A stretch of DNA of 64,000 bases from Amborella trichopoda (GCF_000471905.2 NW_006496564.1:325667-389666), one strand, 5' to 3'; shown: positions 34,560-46,350, counted from the first letter of the stretch. Made by a program: numbers and translations. Notes: generated by a model not told the origin, from the sequence alone.

Positions 34560-37232
34560 TTGGTGAGAGGTGAGTCATTATGGCTCACTGAAGCCTTGTG
34601 TGCACCAAGGTGGCCTTTGAGCGTCACCTTTGAGTGCGCCCCTGTTCAGCTGGTGACAAGGAACGATAATGATGGAAATGTGAGTATAGAGGAGGGGGTA
34701 GGCCTTCTACATTGCCTGCACGGCAACATAGCCTCTAATGCGAGCTTGCCAACTCTAGGCAAGCGGATGGTGGAAACCCGGGCATGAAATGGTCATTTTC
34801 TAGCCTGCGGGTACAAGGGGACACCAGTACCTAAAGGGGTACTCCTCATGGACCATGAAAGTGTTGCGGCATTTCAGGGATACTTTGAGACAGGCCTTTT
34901 TACCGTCCTCCTTCAGTGCACAGCAGGCTACTATGACCGTTGCTCAAACACGGTCAAAGTGTTGTTCGAGACATGGAGCCATGCTAGCAACTCATGGCTA
35001 CTTGGTCACAAAGAGGCAGGGATTCCGCTGATGGACTTGCACTTCATTGGTGGGCTGCCTCTCTTGGGCAACTTTATTCCTCCAAACTTAGTCATTTTTG
35101 AGGGGGAGAAGATAAGTAAAGAAGCCCCACTGCTAGGCTTCAAGAATTGTTCGTGATCTACCAGCAACTCTATGATGACCTCAAAAGTGGGCGAGTAACT
35201 TTCAGAAAATGGGTGAGGTTCTTCTATGGCATCTATACAGATGAACTGGGTCCGTCACCGAGAAAAGAAGAGAAGGAAACTCTGCCCATTTTCATGTTGC
35301 GAAAGGAGAACGAGCACATCTTCATGGCAGCCTACTAAGTGCTCTTCTTATGCAAATTTACCCTGCCAGGAGGGGCAGACGTCATTCGTCCGGGCACATT
35401 CTAGATGGCCGGTGACATGGCATGGGGGAAGGAGTACGTGCTAGCACAGCCTGTTCTATGCAGTATTCATCATGGCCTATGAGCCATTTCCAAAGGAAGA
35501 CCGTAGATAGGGGAGGAAGGAGGGAATGACATAGAAGACGGAGAGGCCTTCCCAAGAGATTTCAAGACTGCTTTTTCAGTCCACTACGTGTATGGCTAGC
35601 TTGGGGCTTATTTTCCATATACATATCTCAGAACCTGAGCGGTAGAGAACAACATGTGCCCATTTCGGCTGAAGATTGCCGGGTAGAGGGTAGTTTTACA
35701 TACCCCTTGCAATGCACGCAGCTTGTTCTTCAATGACCACCTCCACATGACCTGGGGGGCGTTCCTAGTTGGAGGTCTCAGAGATCGCGAGTATGTGGAC
35801 AAGATGGGCCACCATCTACATAGTGACTTCACCAGCCTAAAAGAATTGATGTTTATGTAGAGTGTGAGAGGTGGAGTTCTTGCCTATCGCAATGTCCATG
35901 GTGCGAAGCTTGAGGGCTACTTCCCTCATCGGTTCGCCTGGTAGCATGGGCTGGATCAACGGTGCCCATTCTCCGTACTTTTTGAGAAGAAGCATAGCAG
36001 GGCAGCCCGCTGGAAAAAGGACGAGTTGAGGACCCTTAGGGAGATTTGGCTCCTGAGGCACATCTACACTGCTTGGGCAACATGCTTAGAGGCCATCAAG
36101 GTCAATATGTATGTGCTAAGAAGGTACGAGCCACCAAAGCCCACGAGCACTAGTGGAGGATCACGAACCAGGGGTATTGGGACACAGAACGCCCTTGAAA
36201 AGGGGAGGGCAGCTGTTGGAGCTAAGTTACGAAGCAGCAAAAGATGCCCTCACTTAGGCGAGATTTTTACCCTGGGCTTCTCGCATGACTGGCATGTCAT
36301 GAGGAAGCCTTGCCAGACTATGGTGGATGAGTCCTTGCTGAGGTTTCTCAACATGGAGAAGGATACAAAGAGTATTTTTTATCACCTCTCTGCTATCTTC
36401 AAATGGAAGGAAGGTCGAAAAGTCCCTAGGCATGAGGGACATCCGGTCCAAGATTTGAATAGGCCGATAGGGTGCGGCACTCATAGCAAGTTAGCCACCA
36501 GTTCTTCCAAGTCTGGCACCTGGAAGGGCGCTGCATCTGAGCAGACGAAAGGGAAGAAGAGAAAGAGAGCTGCTGCACCCAATCCAGTGAAAAGGAAGAA
36601 GAAAAAGCAGGTTTATACACCCGAGCTGGCGGTGAAGAAGAAAAAATAGTCTACTATGCCCAAGCCCACAAAGAATAAAAAGCAAGCTGCTACGTCAGTG
36701 CTGACAAAGAAGAAAAAGCAAGCTTCCGCACCCGAGCCAGTGAAAGGAAAGGAGAAAAGCAGACTGGCTCAACAACTCCTCATGCCCCAGCCCAGAAGGC
36801 AATCAAGGCCTCCTGGCGCAAAGGGTGTAAGGTCCGCATGGTTCGTGAGCTAGGAGATGGTTCCTCGCTCTCAGCTACTTCGGAAGGTTGTGCGTCTCCT
36901 ACCATTTCCCCATCACCTTCTGCTCTTGTGGCTTCACCTTCTCCTTCACTTGAGCTTTCTCCTGGCCCTTCAGAGGTTCAAGCTAGTGCCTCAAAGCCTA
37001 CTGGCTCAGTTGTGGCTGAAGGGGAGGGCTCAGTCCCGATGGAAGTGATCAGGGGCTAATGAGGCAGGTCCAGATGAGGGTGGCCCTGACAAGGCGACGA
37101 AGGAAGCAAGGGCCGTTGGAATTCTGACAGTAGTCATGCCTGCCTAGGAAAGAGAAAACCAGGTAGAGGTCGTGATAATAAAAGAGGATGAACCCCCAAG
37201 AGCTGAAGAGGGGCCATCCTAGCAGTAGGAGA
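34560..37232 (+). pseudogene. PMD-like (aminotransferase-like plant mobile domain) pseudogene, 5' part
   Basis: 34560-34787 and 34848-35156 share one frame with a single TGA between; the second contains WSHASNSWLLGHKEAGIPLM and HFIGGLPLLGNF. This fits the conserved (F/L)WDLxxxGGLPxxG core of plant mobile domain proteins (family known from MAIN/MAIL1 and from transposon-borne copies). A +1/-1 shift leads to 35147-35338 (TFRKWVRFFYG). Further decayed frames follow to 36026-36649, with LGAYFP-type and PHRFA phrases between. The part 36530-36770 is Lys-rich with repeated PVKxKKKKQ units (stop at 36647), resembling a nuclear localisation or DNA-binding tail. 36838-37059 is a Ser/Pro-rich linker. 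The gene is cut at 37232 by element 1 and resumes at 46351. Confidence 0.7.
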
Positions 37233-37237
37233 CGGCT
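37233..37237 (+). repeat. Target site duplication, left copy (CGGCT)
   Basis: These five bases before the TGTCACACC end of element 1 are repeated exactly at 46346-46350. This is the 5-bp length expected for Ty3/gypsy integration. Confidence 0.93.
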
Positions 37238-39118
37238 TGTCACACCCCAAGAATTTACAATACAGATATTCCTGAGATGTGACAGTCAAAACATATATAC
37301 ATCTCTTGATAGGACAAATTTACAGTGGAGAATTCCTACATAGTAACAAAAGAAAGCTTAGGCCCAACTATAATATCTTCCAATGTTGATCCTGACGAGC
37401 ACTCAAACTGAAACTGCAGTTATCCTGAAAATTGTTTACCATAGTTTGATGAGTTTGGCTACTCAGTAAGTGATCATCATAATACTAAAAATAATCATGG
37501 TTGAAAGCTATCAATACCTTCAAAAAGGAGATCTATTAACAGAAATGCATTAACAGTTTCACTTTAAAAAATGTATAATAAGTATAATCCGAATAATTGA
37601 AATGCAAATAACATTTTAACGGCAGTGCATAATTCAAAAGATTTCACAAATTACCCTACTGGCGTCCCAAGTAGGCCACCTATATACCCCATCAGCGTCC
37701 TGATGGGTCCACTTAATCCCTATCGATGTCGTAGATAGGTCCACTTAATCTCTGCAGGTCCACTTATACCTCACCGGCGTACCGGACGAGTCCACTTAAT
37801 CCCTACCGGTGTCCCGGATAGGTCCACTTATACCTCACCGATGAAACGGATGAGTCCACTTGCATACTTAAAGTATTTCTAAATCTCTTTAAACATTCGA
37901 AAGCAGCAATATCATGTACTAAACATATCACTGAAATCATTAATATGAATTTCACTAAAACCACTAATAACAGTCACTTCCAATAACATTTCAAAAATAA
38001 CCAATCAGATATTTTGGGCTCAAATTTATAAAGGTAGCAGTTTGTAAAGACATTCTAGCATAATTGCAAATTTAATATGTATACAAAAAATCTTATAGAA
38101 TTTCAAGAATACAGAATTATCACAATTTATGAGATGTCAATTCGTAAATAAACATTTCACAACAATGCTATAATCAATTGTAAAAATATCAATTTTCAAA
38201 TAATAAGGCAGCCATTTACACATGAAATTTACAATGTCTAAATATTCAAAAACAGTAGAAAGAAATCTCACAATTTTACTAACAGCAAAAATATCACATT
38301 TATTTCTAATTATTTTACAGTATCTAAAATTTTCTAACAATAGACAAGAAAAATAAATAAATTTATTTTTAAGAATTTACAGCATTTAAAATTTCTAACA
38401 TAGATAAAATATCACAATTTTATTGAAAAGATTATTTTTCAAAATAATGAGGTCGCGTGCGCATAAAATTTATCGCGCCTAAAATTCATGATAATAAGCA
38501 GAAATAATAAGAGAGACCCTACAAGAGGTCCTACCACTATTAGCCTGCAATTTTCAACCGAAACATCTGCAAACTTGTTTGGATGGCACTATCTTTTTAG
38601 CAAGGCTGAGGTCGCTGCACCGGGTTTTTCTTGCTAACTTGGATCATGTTTCTTTGAGTTTGAAGGCTTCTTGTTTCAATTAAGGCATCATAGAGTTGGA
38701 ATTGGATAAAAGAGATGAGGACAGGACCTCCTTTGTGGTTGTAACAGAGAGGCGATGCTTCTTGAGAACGGGTTAAGACTGGAAGGACTGCCTGCTGCGA
38801 GAGAGAGAGAGAAAAAGGCGTATAAAAAGGAAACCCCTCAATGCAAGGTGTCCTTTAAAAGAGTCTTATTGTAAAACTTTAAGGTGGTGGATCTAAGGTC
38901 CACCCAAGTAAAATTGAACCCTCAAATATATTAACAATGATATCTTTTATTTATTGTTAATATAAAAGCAACAATATCCTAACGGTATATTAGTATTATT
39001 ATTATTATTATCATTACTAATATATACTTATTATTATTTTTATTTATTTATTGTATTTATTTATGTTAACATCATTGATATTATTATTATTATTTTTTGA
39101 AAGTTTAAGATTGTTACA
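37238..39118 (-). repeat. 3' LTR of element 1 (left copy)
   Basis: This copy is 1881 bp, TGTCACACC to GATTGTTACA. 37660-37865 contains five or six short subrepeats of the type CCGGTGTCCCGGATAGGTCC with dyad symmetry. Most of the rest is A/T-rich. On the minus strand a CCTTTTTATACGCC motif followed by a (CT)n run (about 38795-38830) could be a weak TATA/initiator region. Relative to the other LTR it lacks about 220 bp at 38500 and has no N gap. Confidence 0.95.
37660..37865 (-). repeat. LTR-internal subrepeats of element 1
   Basis: Units alternate TAGGTCCACTTAATCCC and GAGTCCACTTATACCTC forms around small dyads such as ACCGGTGTCCCGGAT. The same array is in the other LTR at about 44655-44860. 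Confidence 0.8.
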
Positions 39119-39131
39119 TTCTTCCCCCCTT
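39119..39131 (-). promoter_or_regulatory. Polypurine tract of element 1
   Basis: Minus-strand AAGGGGGGAAGAA lies immediately inside the 3' LTR, where plus-strand DNA synthesis is primed. It is intact. Confidence 0.9.
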
Positions 39132-39166
39132 AAAAGAAATTTAGTCCTCTAAATTTATGTACCTGA

Positions 39167-40680
39167 TTACTGAAAAAGATAGAGATATTTTTCTCTGATA
39201 TCGTCTTCTCGTTCCCAAGTCAACTCATCTCTTGAATGGTACTGGCATAATACACGGACCAAAGGAATCTCCTTCTTACGCAACACTTGTACCCTTCTAT
39301 CCTGTATCAAAATTGGCTGTTCAATAAAGGATAGGTCCTTTCTGATTGGTAAAGGTTCATATTTCAAGATATGGGATGGGTCAGGCTGATATTTTTGTAG
39401 TGATGATACATGGAAGACATTATGGACGTTTGCCAATTCGGGTGGTAAGGCAAGTCTGTAAGCGACACCTCTGATTCTTTCCAAGATCTCAAATGGTCCA
39501 ATGTAACGTGGGCTCAGCTTTCCTATCTTGTCGAATCTCATAATGCCTTTTATTGGTGAGATTTTTAGAAAAACTCGATCTCCTTCTTCAAATTCAAGAT
39601 CCCTCATTCTGTTATCGACATAACTCTTTTGCCGACTCTGAGTTGTCCTGAGCCTTTCTCGAATTAATTCTATCTTATCTGTGGTTACCTGGACAATTTC
39701 TGGCCCCAAAAGCTTTCTTTCACCAACCACATCCCAACAGATGGGTGACCTGCATTTCTTTCCATACAAGGCTTCATATGGTGCCATCTGAATACTAGCT
39801 TGAAAGCTATTATTATAAGCAAACTCGATCAGGGGTAAATGGTCATCCCAGCTTCCTGTAAAGTCAATGACACAGGCCCTTAACATATCTTCCAATGTTT
39901 TGATGGTCCTCTCCGATTGTCCATCAATTTGGGGGTGAAAGGTAGTGCTAAAGGTGAGTCTCTCGTCCCCATGGCTGACTGTAGCCTAGCCCAAAATTTA
40001 GAAGTAAACCCAGTATCCCTGTCCGATACAATACTGATTGGAACTCCATGCAACCGCACTATTTCCTTAATGTATAATTGGGCCAGTCGATCCCAAGTGT
40101 ACTTCGTGAGAATCGGTAGAAAGTGGGCCGCTTTGGTCAACCGGGCCACAATGACCCAAATGTTATCATGTCCTGAATTTGTTCCAGGCAAGCCAGAGAT
40201 AAAATCCATAGAGATGTGCTCCCACTTCTATTCTGGCATGGGTAAAGGCTGCAACAACTCAGCGGGCCTTTGATGCTCAGCTTTTACTTGCTGACATGTT
40301 AAGCACTTAGACACAAATAGTGCTACCCCTTTTTTCATATTATTCCACCAAAAGGTTTTTTTCAGGTCCTGATGCATTTTAATACTTTCGAGATGTATCG
40401 TATAATGAGAGTGATGTGCTTCTTCCAAGATAGTTTTCTTCACACTCTCATCATTTGGGAGACAAATCCGCCCTTTAAATCTTAGCAAATCCTCACCACA
40501 TATAGAGAATTCATCTCTTTTTCCTTGCTTCACCTCTTTTACAATTGTTATAAGCTGAGGGTCTTTCTTTTGTGCCGATCGAATCTGTTGGATTAATTGG
40601 GGTTCCTGCCTTAATGTTGGCAATCATTCTTGCCACACCATTAATGGACGGAGTCGGATGCCAATCCACTATTTCCTCTA
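39167..40680 (-). pseudogene. Integrase with chromodomain-like C-terminus, element 1
   Basis: Integrase inserts element DNA into the chromosome. 40228-40623 has the zinc-binding HHCC region (HHSHYTIHLESIKMHQ ... CLTCQQVKAEH). A TAG at 40228 separates it, in frame, from 39880-40209, which has the catalytic core ([20 protein letters not shown]). A GA duplication inside TCTC at about 39959-39962 shifts the frame just before the catalytic Glu region, and the frame resumes in 39167-39895 with the GPY/F-type module and a final PLVRVL...WEREDDIREKY chromodomain-like segment. The three parts are otherwise well preserved. The stop TAA at 39167-39169 is the natural end, 36 bp from the PPT. Confidence 0.93.
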
Positions 40681-41200
40681 ACAGTCTCATTTCTTGGATC
40701 ATTAGATGAGCTAAGACTCCTGTAGATTTTCTACTTACAGCGTCAGCCACAACGTTCGCTTTTCCTGAATGATAATGGATTGTACAATCATAATCTTTTA
40801 AGAAATCCATCCATCTTATTTGTTGTATATTTAAATCCTTTTGAGAGAAGAGGTATTTCAAGCTCTTATGATCTGTGTATATTTTGAATTGCTCACTATA
40901 CAGATAATGCCTCCATATTTTCAAAGCGAATATTATTGCAACCAGCTCCAAGTCATGAATTGGATATTTTTTCTCATATTCTTTCAACTGTCTGGATGCA
41001 TATGCCACTACTTTCCCATATTGCATTAATACACACCCCCTTATGTGAAGCATCACTATAAATCACAAATCCCCCACTCCCCTCAGAAATAGTTAAAATA
41101 GGTGCTGAAGTTAATCGAACTTTTAGTTCTTGAAAATCCTCATCACATTCACTTGTCCACTCAAATTTGACATTTTTCTGTGTCAACAAAGTCAATGGGG
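40681..41200 (-). pseudogene. RNase H of element 1
   Basis: RNase H removes RNA from the RNA:DNA hybrid. 40974-41195 begins the domain ([11 protein letters not shown], first catalytic Asp) and then shifts frame near 41030. 40511-41056 continues with [20 protein letters not shown], the catalytic Glu of [18 protein letters not shown] and the Asp of [14 protein letters not shown], ending at VVADAVSRK. The frameshift is the main lesion; the catalytic acids look intact. Confidence 0.92.
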
Positions 41201-41207
41201 TTACGAT

Positions 41208-42110
41208 TCAAGAAAATCCTTCTACAAATTTTCTGTAATATCCTGTCAATCCCAAAAGGCTTCGAACTTCAGTCAAATTTCTTGGTTGTTTCCAATTAAC
41301 AACGGCTTCAACCTTTGAAGGATCAACTGATAGACCTTCCTTTGATATGACATGTACTAAAAATGTCACTTGTTCAAGCCAAAATTCACATTTACTAAGT
41401 TTGGCATTCAATTTCTTTTCTCTTAATATTTGCATTACCATTCTTACATGCTGCTCATGTTCCTTCTGATTCTTGGAATAAATTAAAATATCATCGATGA
41501 ATACCACAATAAATTTATCCAAAAAGTGCTTAAAGACCCGATTCATCAAATTCATAAATGCGGTCGGTGGATTGGTTAATCCAAAAGGCATGACTAAAAA
41601 TTCATAATGGCCATACCTTGTTCTGAAAGCTGTCTTGGGAACATCTTCACTTTTAATCTTAAGCTGATAGTATCCAGATCTAAGATCAATTTTTTAAAAT
41701 ACTTGTGATCCTTGTAATTGATCAAATAAATCATCAGTTCTAGGTAATGGATACTTATTTTTCACTGTCACTTGGTTCAACTATCTATAATCGATACACA
41801 ATCTCATAGTCCCATCTTTCTTTTTAACAAACAATACTGGAGCACCCCAAGGTGACACACTGGGCCTGATAAAACCTTTATCTTATAATTCTTTCGATTG
41901 TTATTTCAGTTCCTTAAGTTCTGCAGGAGCCATTCTGTAAGGTGCCTTAGAAATTAGGGCTACACCTGGCAATAATTCAATAGAGAATTCAATTTCCCTG
42001 TCAGGCGGTAATCCTGGCAATTCTTCCAGAAAAACATCGAGAAATTCTCGGATAACCGAAGTGGTATCCAAATTTATCTCTTCCTTCCTATCTTCTTTTG
42101 TTATCGGCAA
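41208..42110 (-). pseudogene. Reverse transcriptase of element 1
   Basis: The palm/finger region starts in 41901-42110 (FLDVFLEELPGLPPDREIEF, APYRMAPAELKELK) and is cut by two stops at about 41898 and 41880. The next part ([20 protein letters not shown]) has TAG at about 41784 and TAA at about 41694. 41208-41591 is open, with [12 protein letters not shown] and the catalytic [10 protein letters not shown] (the two Asp codons at about 41490-41495), ending at GFS followed by a stop at 41208. The catalytic motif is preserved, so the decay is mostly from nonsense changes. Confidence 0.93.
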
Positions 42111-42197
42111 GAAAGCTGTGACACCCTTTCGAAGGAGGCGATTAGCTCGAATACAGGAGATTAAATATGATAGGGAGTATTCTTTGATACCATTGAA

Positions 42198-42545
42198 TTA
42201 AAATACTGGTTGATCCGGAATACTAAAGGTAGCGATTTTCTTGCAACAATCAATACTTGCATGGTATGCAGAAAGCCAATCCATGCCTAAGATTACATCA
42301 AAATCTTGAATTTTTAGGAGTATTAAATCAACCAACAGTTTCTTTTCTTCTATCTTTATTACACATGATTTGTACACTAAATTGTTGTCAATTGAATTTC
42401 CCATCGGTGTGGCTACCTCTAGAATGTATTCTAATTGTTCTGGTTCTACCTTTAAGTGGCATGCAAAATGTGGTGACACAAATGAATGAGTAGATCCAGG
42501 ATCAATCAAAACATGCGCTACTTTTTGGAAGATAATAAGAGTACC
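42198..42545 (-). pseudogene. Aspartic protease of element 1
   Basis: It is in frame with the end of gag in the 264-codon frame 42198-42992. The active site reads VLIDPGSTHSFVS (Asp codon at about 42501-42503). DPGS instead of DSGA is seen in other plant Tekay-type elements, so it may be functional. The second hallmark is VILGMDWLSAYHASIDC near residues 233-249. The frame closes at 42198, before RT. Confidence 0.9.
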
Positions 42546-43560
42546 TTGGATCACTGATTTTGAGGCTTGAGCATCTTGCTCGATGCTCGCAAATACTCTT
42601 CCCTTCATATGAGGCTTTTGAGTTATCTCTCCCTGCTTTTGAAGCTGTTGCATTTGTAAGCTAGGACATTGTCGAATCTGGTGCCCTAATTTTTCACATT
42701 TAAAACAAGCTCCGGTATTCCAATAACAAGGGCTGGATCCATGGTTTTTCCCACATTTTTTACATGGTTCTATGGGGCTTTGAAGGGGCAAGGGCCTTAG
42801 CTTCTTATTTAGCCTTTCAAACTGTTGTCGATTAGATGATGTGGGTCTAACATGACATTTCTGATTTTTCATCTTTTGGTAATCTTCGAAATCTTTTTCG
42901 ACAATTTGGTCTCGATCTACTATTTCACCATAAGTTCTCAATTTCAAGACTAATATTCTGCTTCTAAATAGCTGGCCTGAGACCCCTTTCAAATTTTTTC
43001 ACCTTTCTTGCCTCATTGTTAATCATATGTGGTGCAAACCTGGCCAATTCAGTAAACTTGGCCTTGTACTGTGCTATTGTCCGATTTCCTTGGATTAATT
43101 CAAAAAATTCTATTTCTTTTTGGTCTTAAATAAAATTTGAGAAATACTTTTCATTAAATGCCTCTAAAAATACTTCCCAAGTCAATGGTTTATTTTCTTT
43201 GACCAATACTCCTTTTGCCATTCGCCACCAGTGTTGTGCTTCACCTTCTAACATAAAAACTGCCAAGGCCACTTTCCTATCATCAAGACAGTCCATTAGC
43301 TCGAATATTTTCTCCAATTGCATAATCCATCCCTCGGCTTCCAGTGGGTTTAGAACACCCTTAAAAGAAGGTGGGTTCAATTTCTTAACTTGTTCAATAG
43401 TACTCCAACCATTTCCAGTAACTGACTACCTAGGTGTATTGTTGTTTTCCATCTGATGTTGCATTAGAGCAACCATATTATCCAAGGTTCTGTGAATTCC
43501 TTCTATATTAGCTTCAGCTATTCTGGATCTTGACTTCGTCTTAGTCTGTAAACGTAATAA
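42546..43560 (-). pseudogene. gag: gag of element 1
   Basis: The N-terminal part is in 43426-43530 (RTLDNMVALMQHQMENN). The capsid domain is in 43126-43380: PPSFKGVLNPLEAEGWIMQL, then AVFMLEGEAQHWWRMAKG. A TAA at about 43123 follows, then a shifted stretch (about 42995-43120), and 42546-42992 with the nucleocapsid: a CKKCGKNHGSSPC element and a canonical CCHC knuckle CFKCEKLGHQIRQC at 42666-42707. Length and layout are normal for Tekay-type Gag; only the breaks are abnormal. Confidence 0.92.
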
Positions 43561-43612
43561 ATGTAATTTTAAGTACATTCTTTTTAAATTTCTTAAGAAT
43601 CTTAAACATATT

Positions 43613-43624
43613 GCTTTGATACCA
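43613..43624 (-). promoter_or_regulatory. Primer binding site of element 1 (initiator-Met type)
   Basis: Minus-strand TGGTATCAAAGC lies four bases inside the 5' LTR. It matches the usual tRNA-iMet-complementary TGGTATCAGAGC with one mismatch. It is a PBS, not a tRNA gene. Confidence 0.88.
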
Positions 43625-43628
43625 TAAT

Positions 43629-46345
43629 TGTCAAAACCCAAGAATTTACAATACAGATATTCCTGAGATGTGACAGTCAAAACATATATACATCTCTTTG
43701 TAGGACAAATTTAGAGTGGAGAATTCTTACAAAGTAACAAAAGAAAGCTTAAGCTCAACTACAATATCTTCCAATGTTGGTCCCGNNNNNNNNNNNNNNN
43801 NNNNNNNNNNNNNNNNNNNNNNNNNNNNNNNNNNNNNNNNNNNNNNNNNNNNNNNNNNNNNNNNNNNNNNNNNNNNNNNNNNNNNNNNNNNNNNNNNNNN
43901 NNNNNNNNNNNNNNNNNNNNNNNNNNNNNNNNNNNNNNNNNNNNNNNNNNNNNNNNNNNNNNNNNNNNNNNNNNNNNNNNNNNNNNNNNNNNNNNNNNNN
44001 NNNNNNNNNNNNNNNNNNNNNNNNNNNNNNNNNNNNNNNNNNNNNNNNNNNNNNNNNNNNNNNNNNNNNNNNNNNNNNNNNNNNNNNNNNNNNNNNNNNN
44101 NNNNNNNNNNNNNNNNNNNNNNNNNNNNNNNNNNNNNNNNNNNNNNNNNNNNNNNNNNNNNNNNNNNNNNNNNNNNNNNNNNNNNNNNNNNNNNNNNNNN
44201 NNNNNNNNNNNNNNNNNNNNNNNNNNNNNNNNNNNNNNNNNNNNNNNNNNNNNNNNNNNNNNNNNNNNNNNNNNNNNNNNNNNNNNNNNNNNNNNNNNNN
44301 NNNNNNNNNNNNNNNNNNNNNNNNNNNNNNNNNNNNNNNNNNNNNNNNNNNNNNNNNNNNNNNNNNNNNNNNNNNNNNNNNNNNNNNNNNNNNNNNNNNN
44401 NNNNNNNNNNNNNNNNNNNNNNNNNNNNNNNNNNNNNNNNNNNNNNNNNNNNNNNNNNNNNNNNNNNNNNNNNNNNNNNNNNNNNNNNNNNNNNNNNNNN
44501 NNNNNNNNNNNNNNNNNNNNNNNNNNNNNNNNNNNNNNNNNNNNNNNNNNNNNNNNNNNNNNNNNNNNNNNNNNNNNNNNNNNNNNNNNNNNNNNNNNNN
44601 NNNNNNNNNNNNNNNNNNNNNNNNGCATAATTCAAAAGATTTCTCAAATTACCTTACTGGCGTCCCAAGTAGGTCACCGATATACCCCATCAACGTCTTG
44701 ATGGGTCTACTTAATCCCTATCGACATCCCAAATAGGTCCACTTAATCTCTGCAGGTCCACTTATACCTCACCGGCGTAACGGATGAGTCCACTTAATCC
44801 CTACCGGTGTCCCAGATAGGTCCACTTATACCTCACCAGCGAACCGGATGAGTCCACTTGCATACTTAAAGTATTTCTAAATCTCTTTAAACATTCGAAA
44901 GCAATAATATCATGTACTCAACATATCACTGAAATCATTCATATGAATTTAACTTAAACCATTAATAACAGTCACTTTCAATAACATTTCAAAAATGGCC
45001 AATCTGATATTTTTGGCTCAAATTTAGAAAGGTAGCAGTTCGTAAAGACATTCTAGCATAATTTCCAATTTAATATGTATACAAAAACTCTTATAGAATT
45101 TCAAGAATATGGAATTATCACAATTTATGAGATGTCAATTTGTAAATAAACATTTCACAAAAATGCTATAATCAATTGCAAAAATATCAATTTTCAAATA
45201 ATAAGGCAGTCATTTACACATGAAATTTACAATGTCTAAATATTCAAAAACAGTAGAAAGGAATCTCACAATTTTACTAACAGCAGAAATATAACATTTA
45301 TTTCTAATAATTTTACAGTATCTAAAATTTTCGAACAATAGACAAAATAAATAAATAAATTTATTTCTAAGAATTTACAGCATTTAAAATTTTTAACATA
45401 AATAAAATATCACAATTTTATTCAAAAGATTATTTTTCAAAATAATGAGGTCATGTGCGCATAAAATTTCTCGCGCCTAAAATTCATGATAATAAGAAAA
45501 AATAATTATTTCATTTCATTTTTAAAAAGAATAGATTATTTTTCAAGATAATGAAGTCACTTACATTAACTCCGAAATTGGGGGAGCATCAGTTTCATCC
45601 CACACAAAAACATCGGTACTTTCTTCAGAGACTCGATGTGAATGAAGAATCTTTTCCAGGGAAAAAGAAAAACAACACATAAGTATCATTACCTAAATAT
45701 AAACTCTAACCATGCTAGAGACAGAGACCCTACAAGAGGTCCTACCACTATTAGCCTGCAATTTCCAACCGAAACATTTGCAAACTTGTTCAGATGGCAC
45801 TATCTTTTTGGCAAGGCTGAGGTCGCTGCACCGGGTTTTTCTTGCTAACCTGGATCATGTTTCTTTGAGTTTGAAGGCTTCTTGTTTCAATTAAGGCATA
45901 ATAGAGTTGGAATCGGATAAAAGAGATGAGGAAAGTAGCTCCTTTGTGATTGTAACAGAGAGGCGATGCTTCTTGAGAAAGGGTTAAGACTGGAAGGACT
46001 GCCTGCTGCAAGAGAGAGAGAGAAAAAGGCGTATAAAAAAGAAACACCTCAATGCAAGGTGTCCTTTAAAAGAGTCTTATTGTAAAACTTTAAGGTGGTG
46101 GACCTAAGGTCCACCCAAGTAAAATTGAACCCTCAAATATATTAACAATTATATCTTTTATTTATTGTTAATATAAAAGCAACAATATCCTAACGGTATA
46201 TTAGTATTATGATTATTATTATCATTACTAATATTTACTTTCTATTTTATTTATTTATTTTTTTGTATTTATTTCTTTTAACACCATTAATATTATTATT
46301 ATATTTTTTTAAAATTTTTTTTTTTGAAAGTTTAGGATTGTTACA
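43629..46345 (-). repeat. 5' LTR of element 1 (right copy), containing the N gap
   Basis: It runs from TGTCAAAACCC to GATTGTTACA. It matches 37238-39118 on both sides of the N run. It has about 220 bp extra at about 45497-45720 (starting near ATAATAAGAAAAAATAAT and ending before GAGACCCTACAAGAGG) that the other LTR lacks, so one of the two LTRs has had an indel since insertion. Confidence 0.93.
43786..44624. other. Assembly gap (839 Ns)
   Basis: Sequence is unknown here. The intact partner LTR has 232 bp (37395-37626) between the equivalent flanks, so the gap length is either a mis-estimate or hides about 600 extra bases. The long open frames that cross it are artefacts. Confidence 0.99.
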
Positions 46346-46350
46346 CGGCT
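46346..46350 (+). repeat. Target site duplication, right copy (CGGCT)
   Basis: This directly follows the GATTGTTACA end of element 1 and matches 37233-37237. It fixes both element ends and shows that the flanks were once joined. Confidence 0.93.

Larger units (their letters stand above)
37238..46345 (-). mobile_element. Element 1: Tekay-like Ty3/gypsy chromovirus, minus strand
   Basis: The complete order in element direction is 5' LTR (43629-46345), PBS (43613-43624), gag, protease, RT, RNase H, integrase, chromodomain-like end, PPT (39119-39131) and 3' LTR (37238-39118). The ends are TG...CA with a perfect CGGCT duplication. The integrase phrase CRSPICWDVVGERKLLGPEI and the C-terminal WEREDDIREKYLYLF are typical of plant Tekay/Del chromoviruses. 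Gag-pol has stops (for example 43123, 41901, about 41695, about 41783, 40228) and frameshifts (about 41030, about 39960), so it cannot make its own proteins. The LTRs differ by roughly 6-7% in stretches I compared by eye. It is inserted in the PMD-like gene, antisense to it. Confidence 0.96.

Noticed and set aside
39917..40273. 118-codon plus-strand frame
   Set aside because: Shadow of the integrase reading frame on the opposite strand.
43613..43624. tRNA-Met gene fragment
   Set aside because: Only 12 bases complementary to the tRNA 3' end, at the place expected for a retroelement PBS.
43716..44736. Open frames of about 300 codons
   Set aside because: They are made of unknown residues across the N gap.
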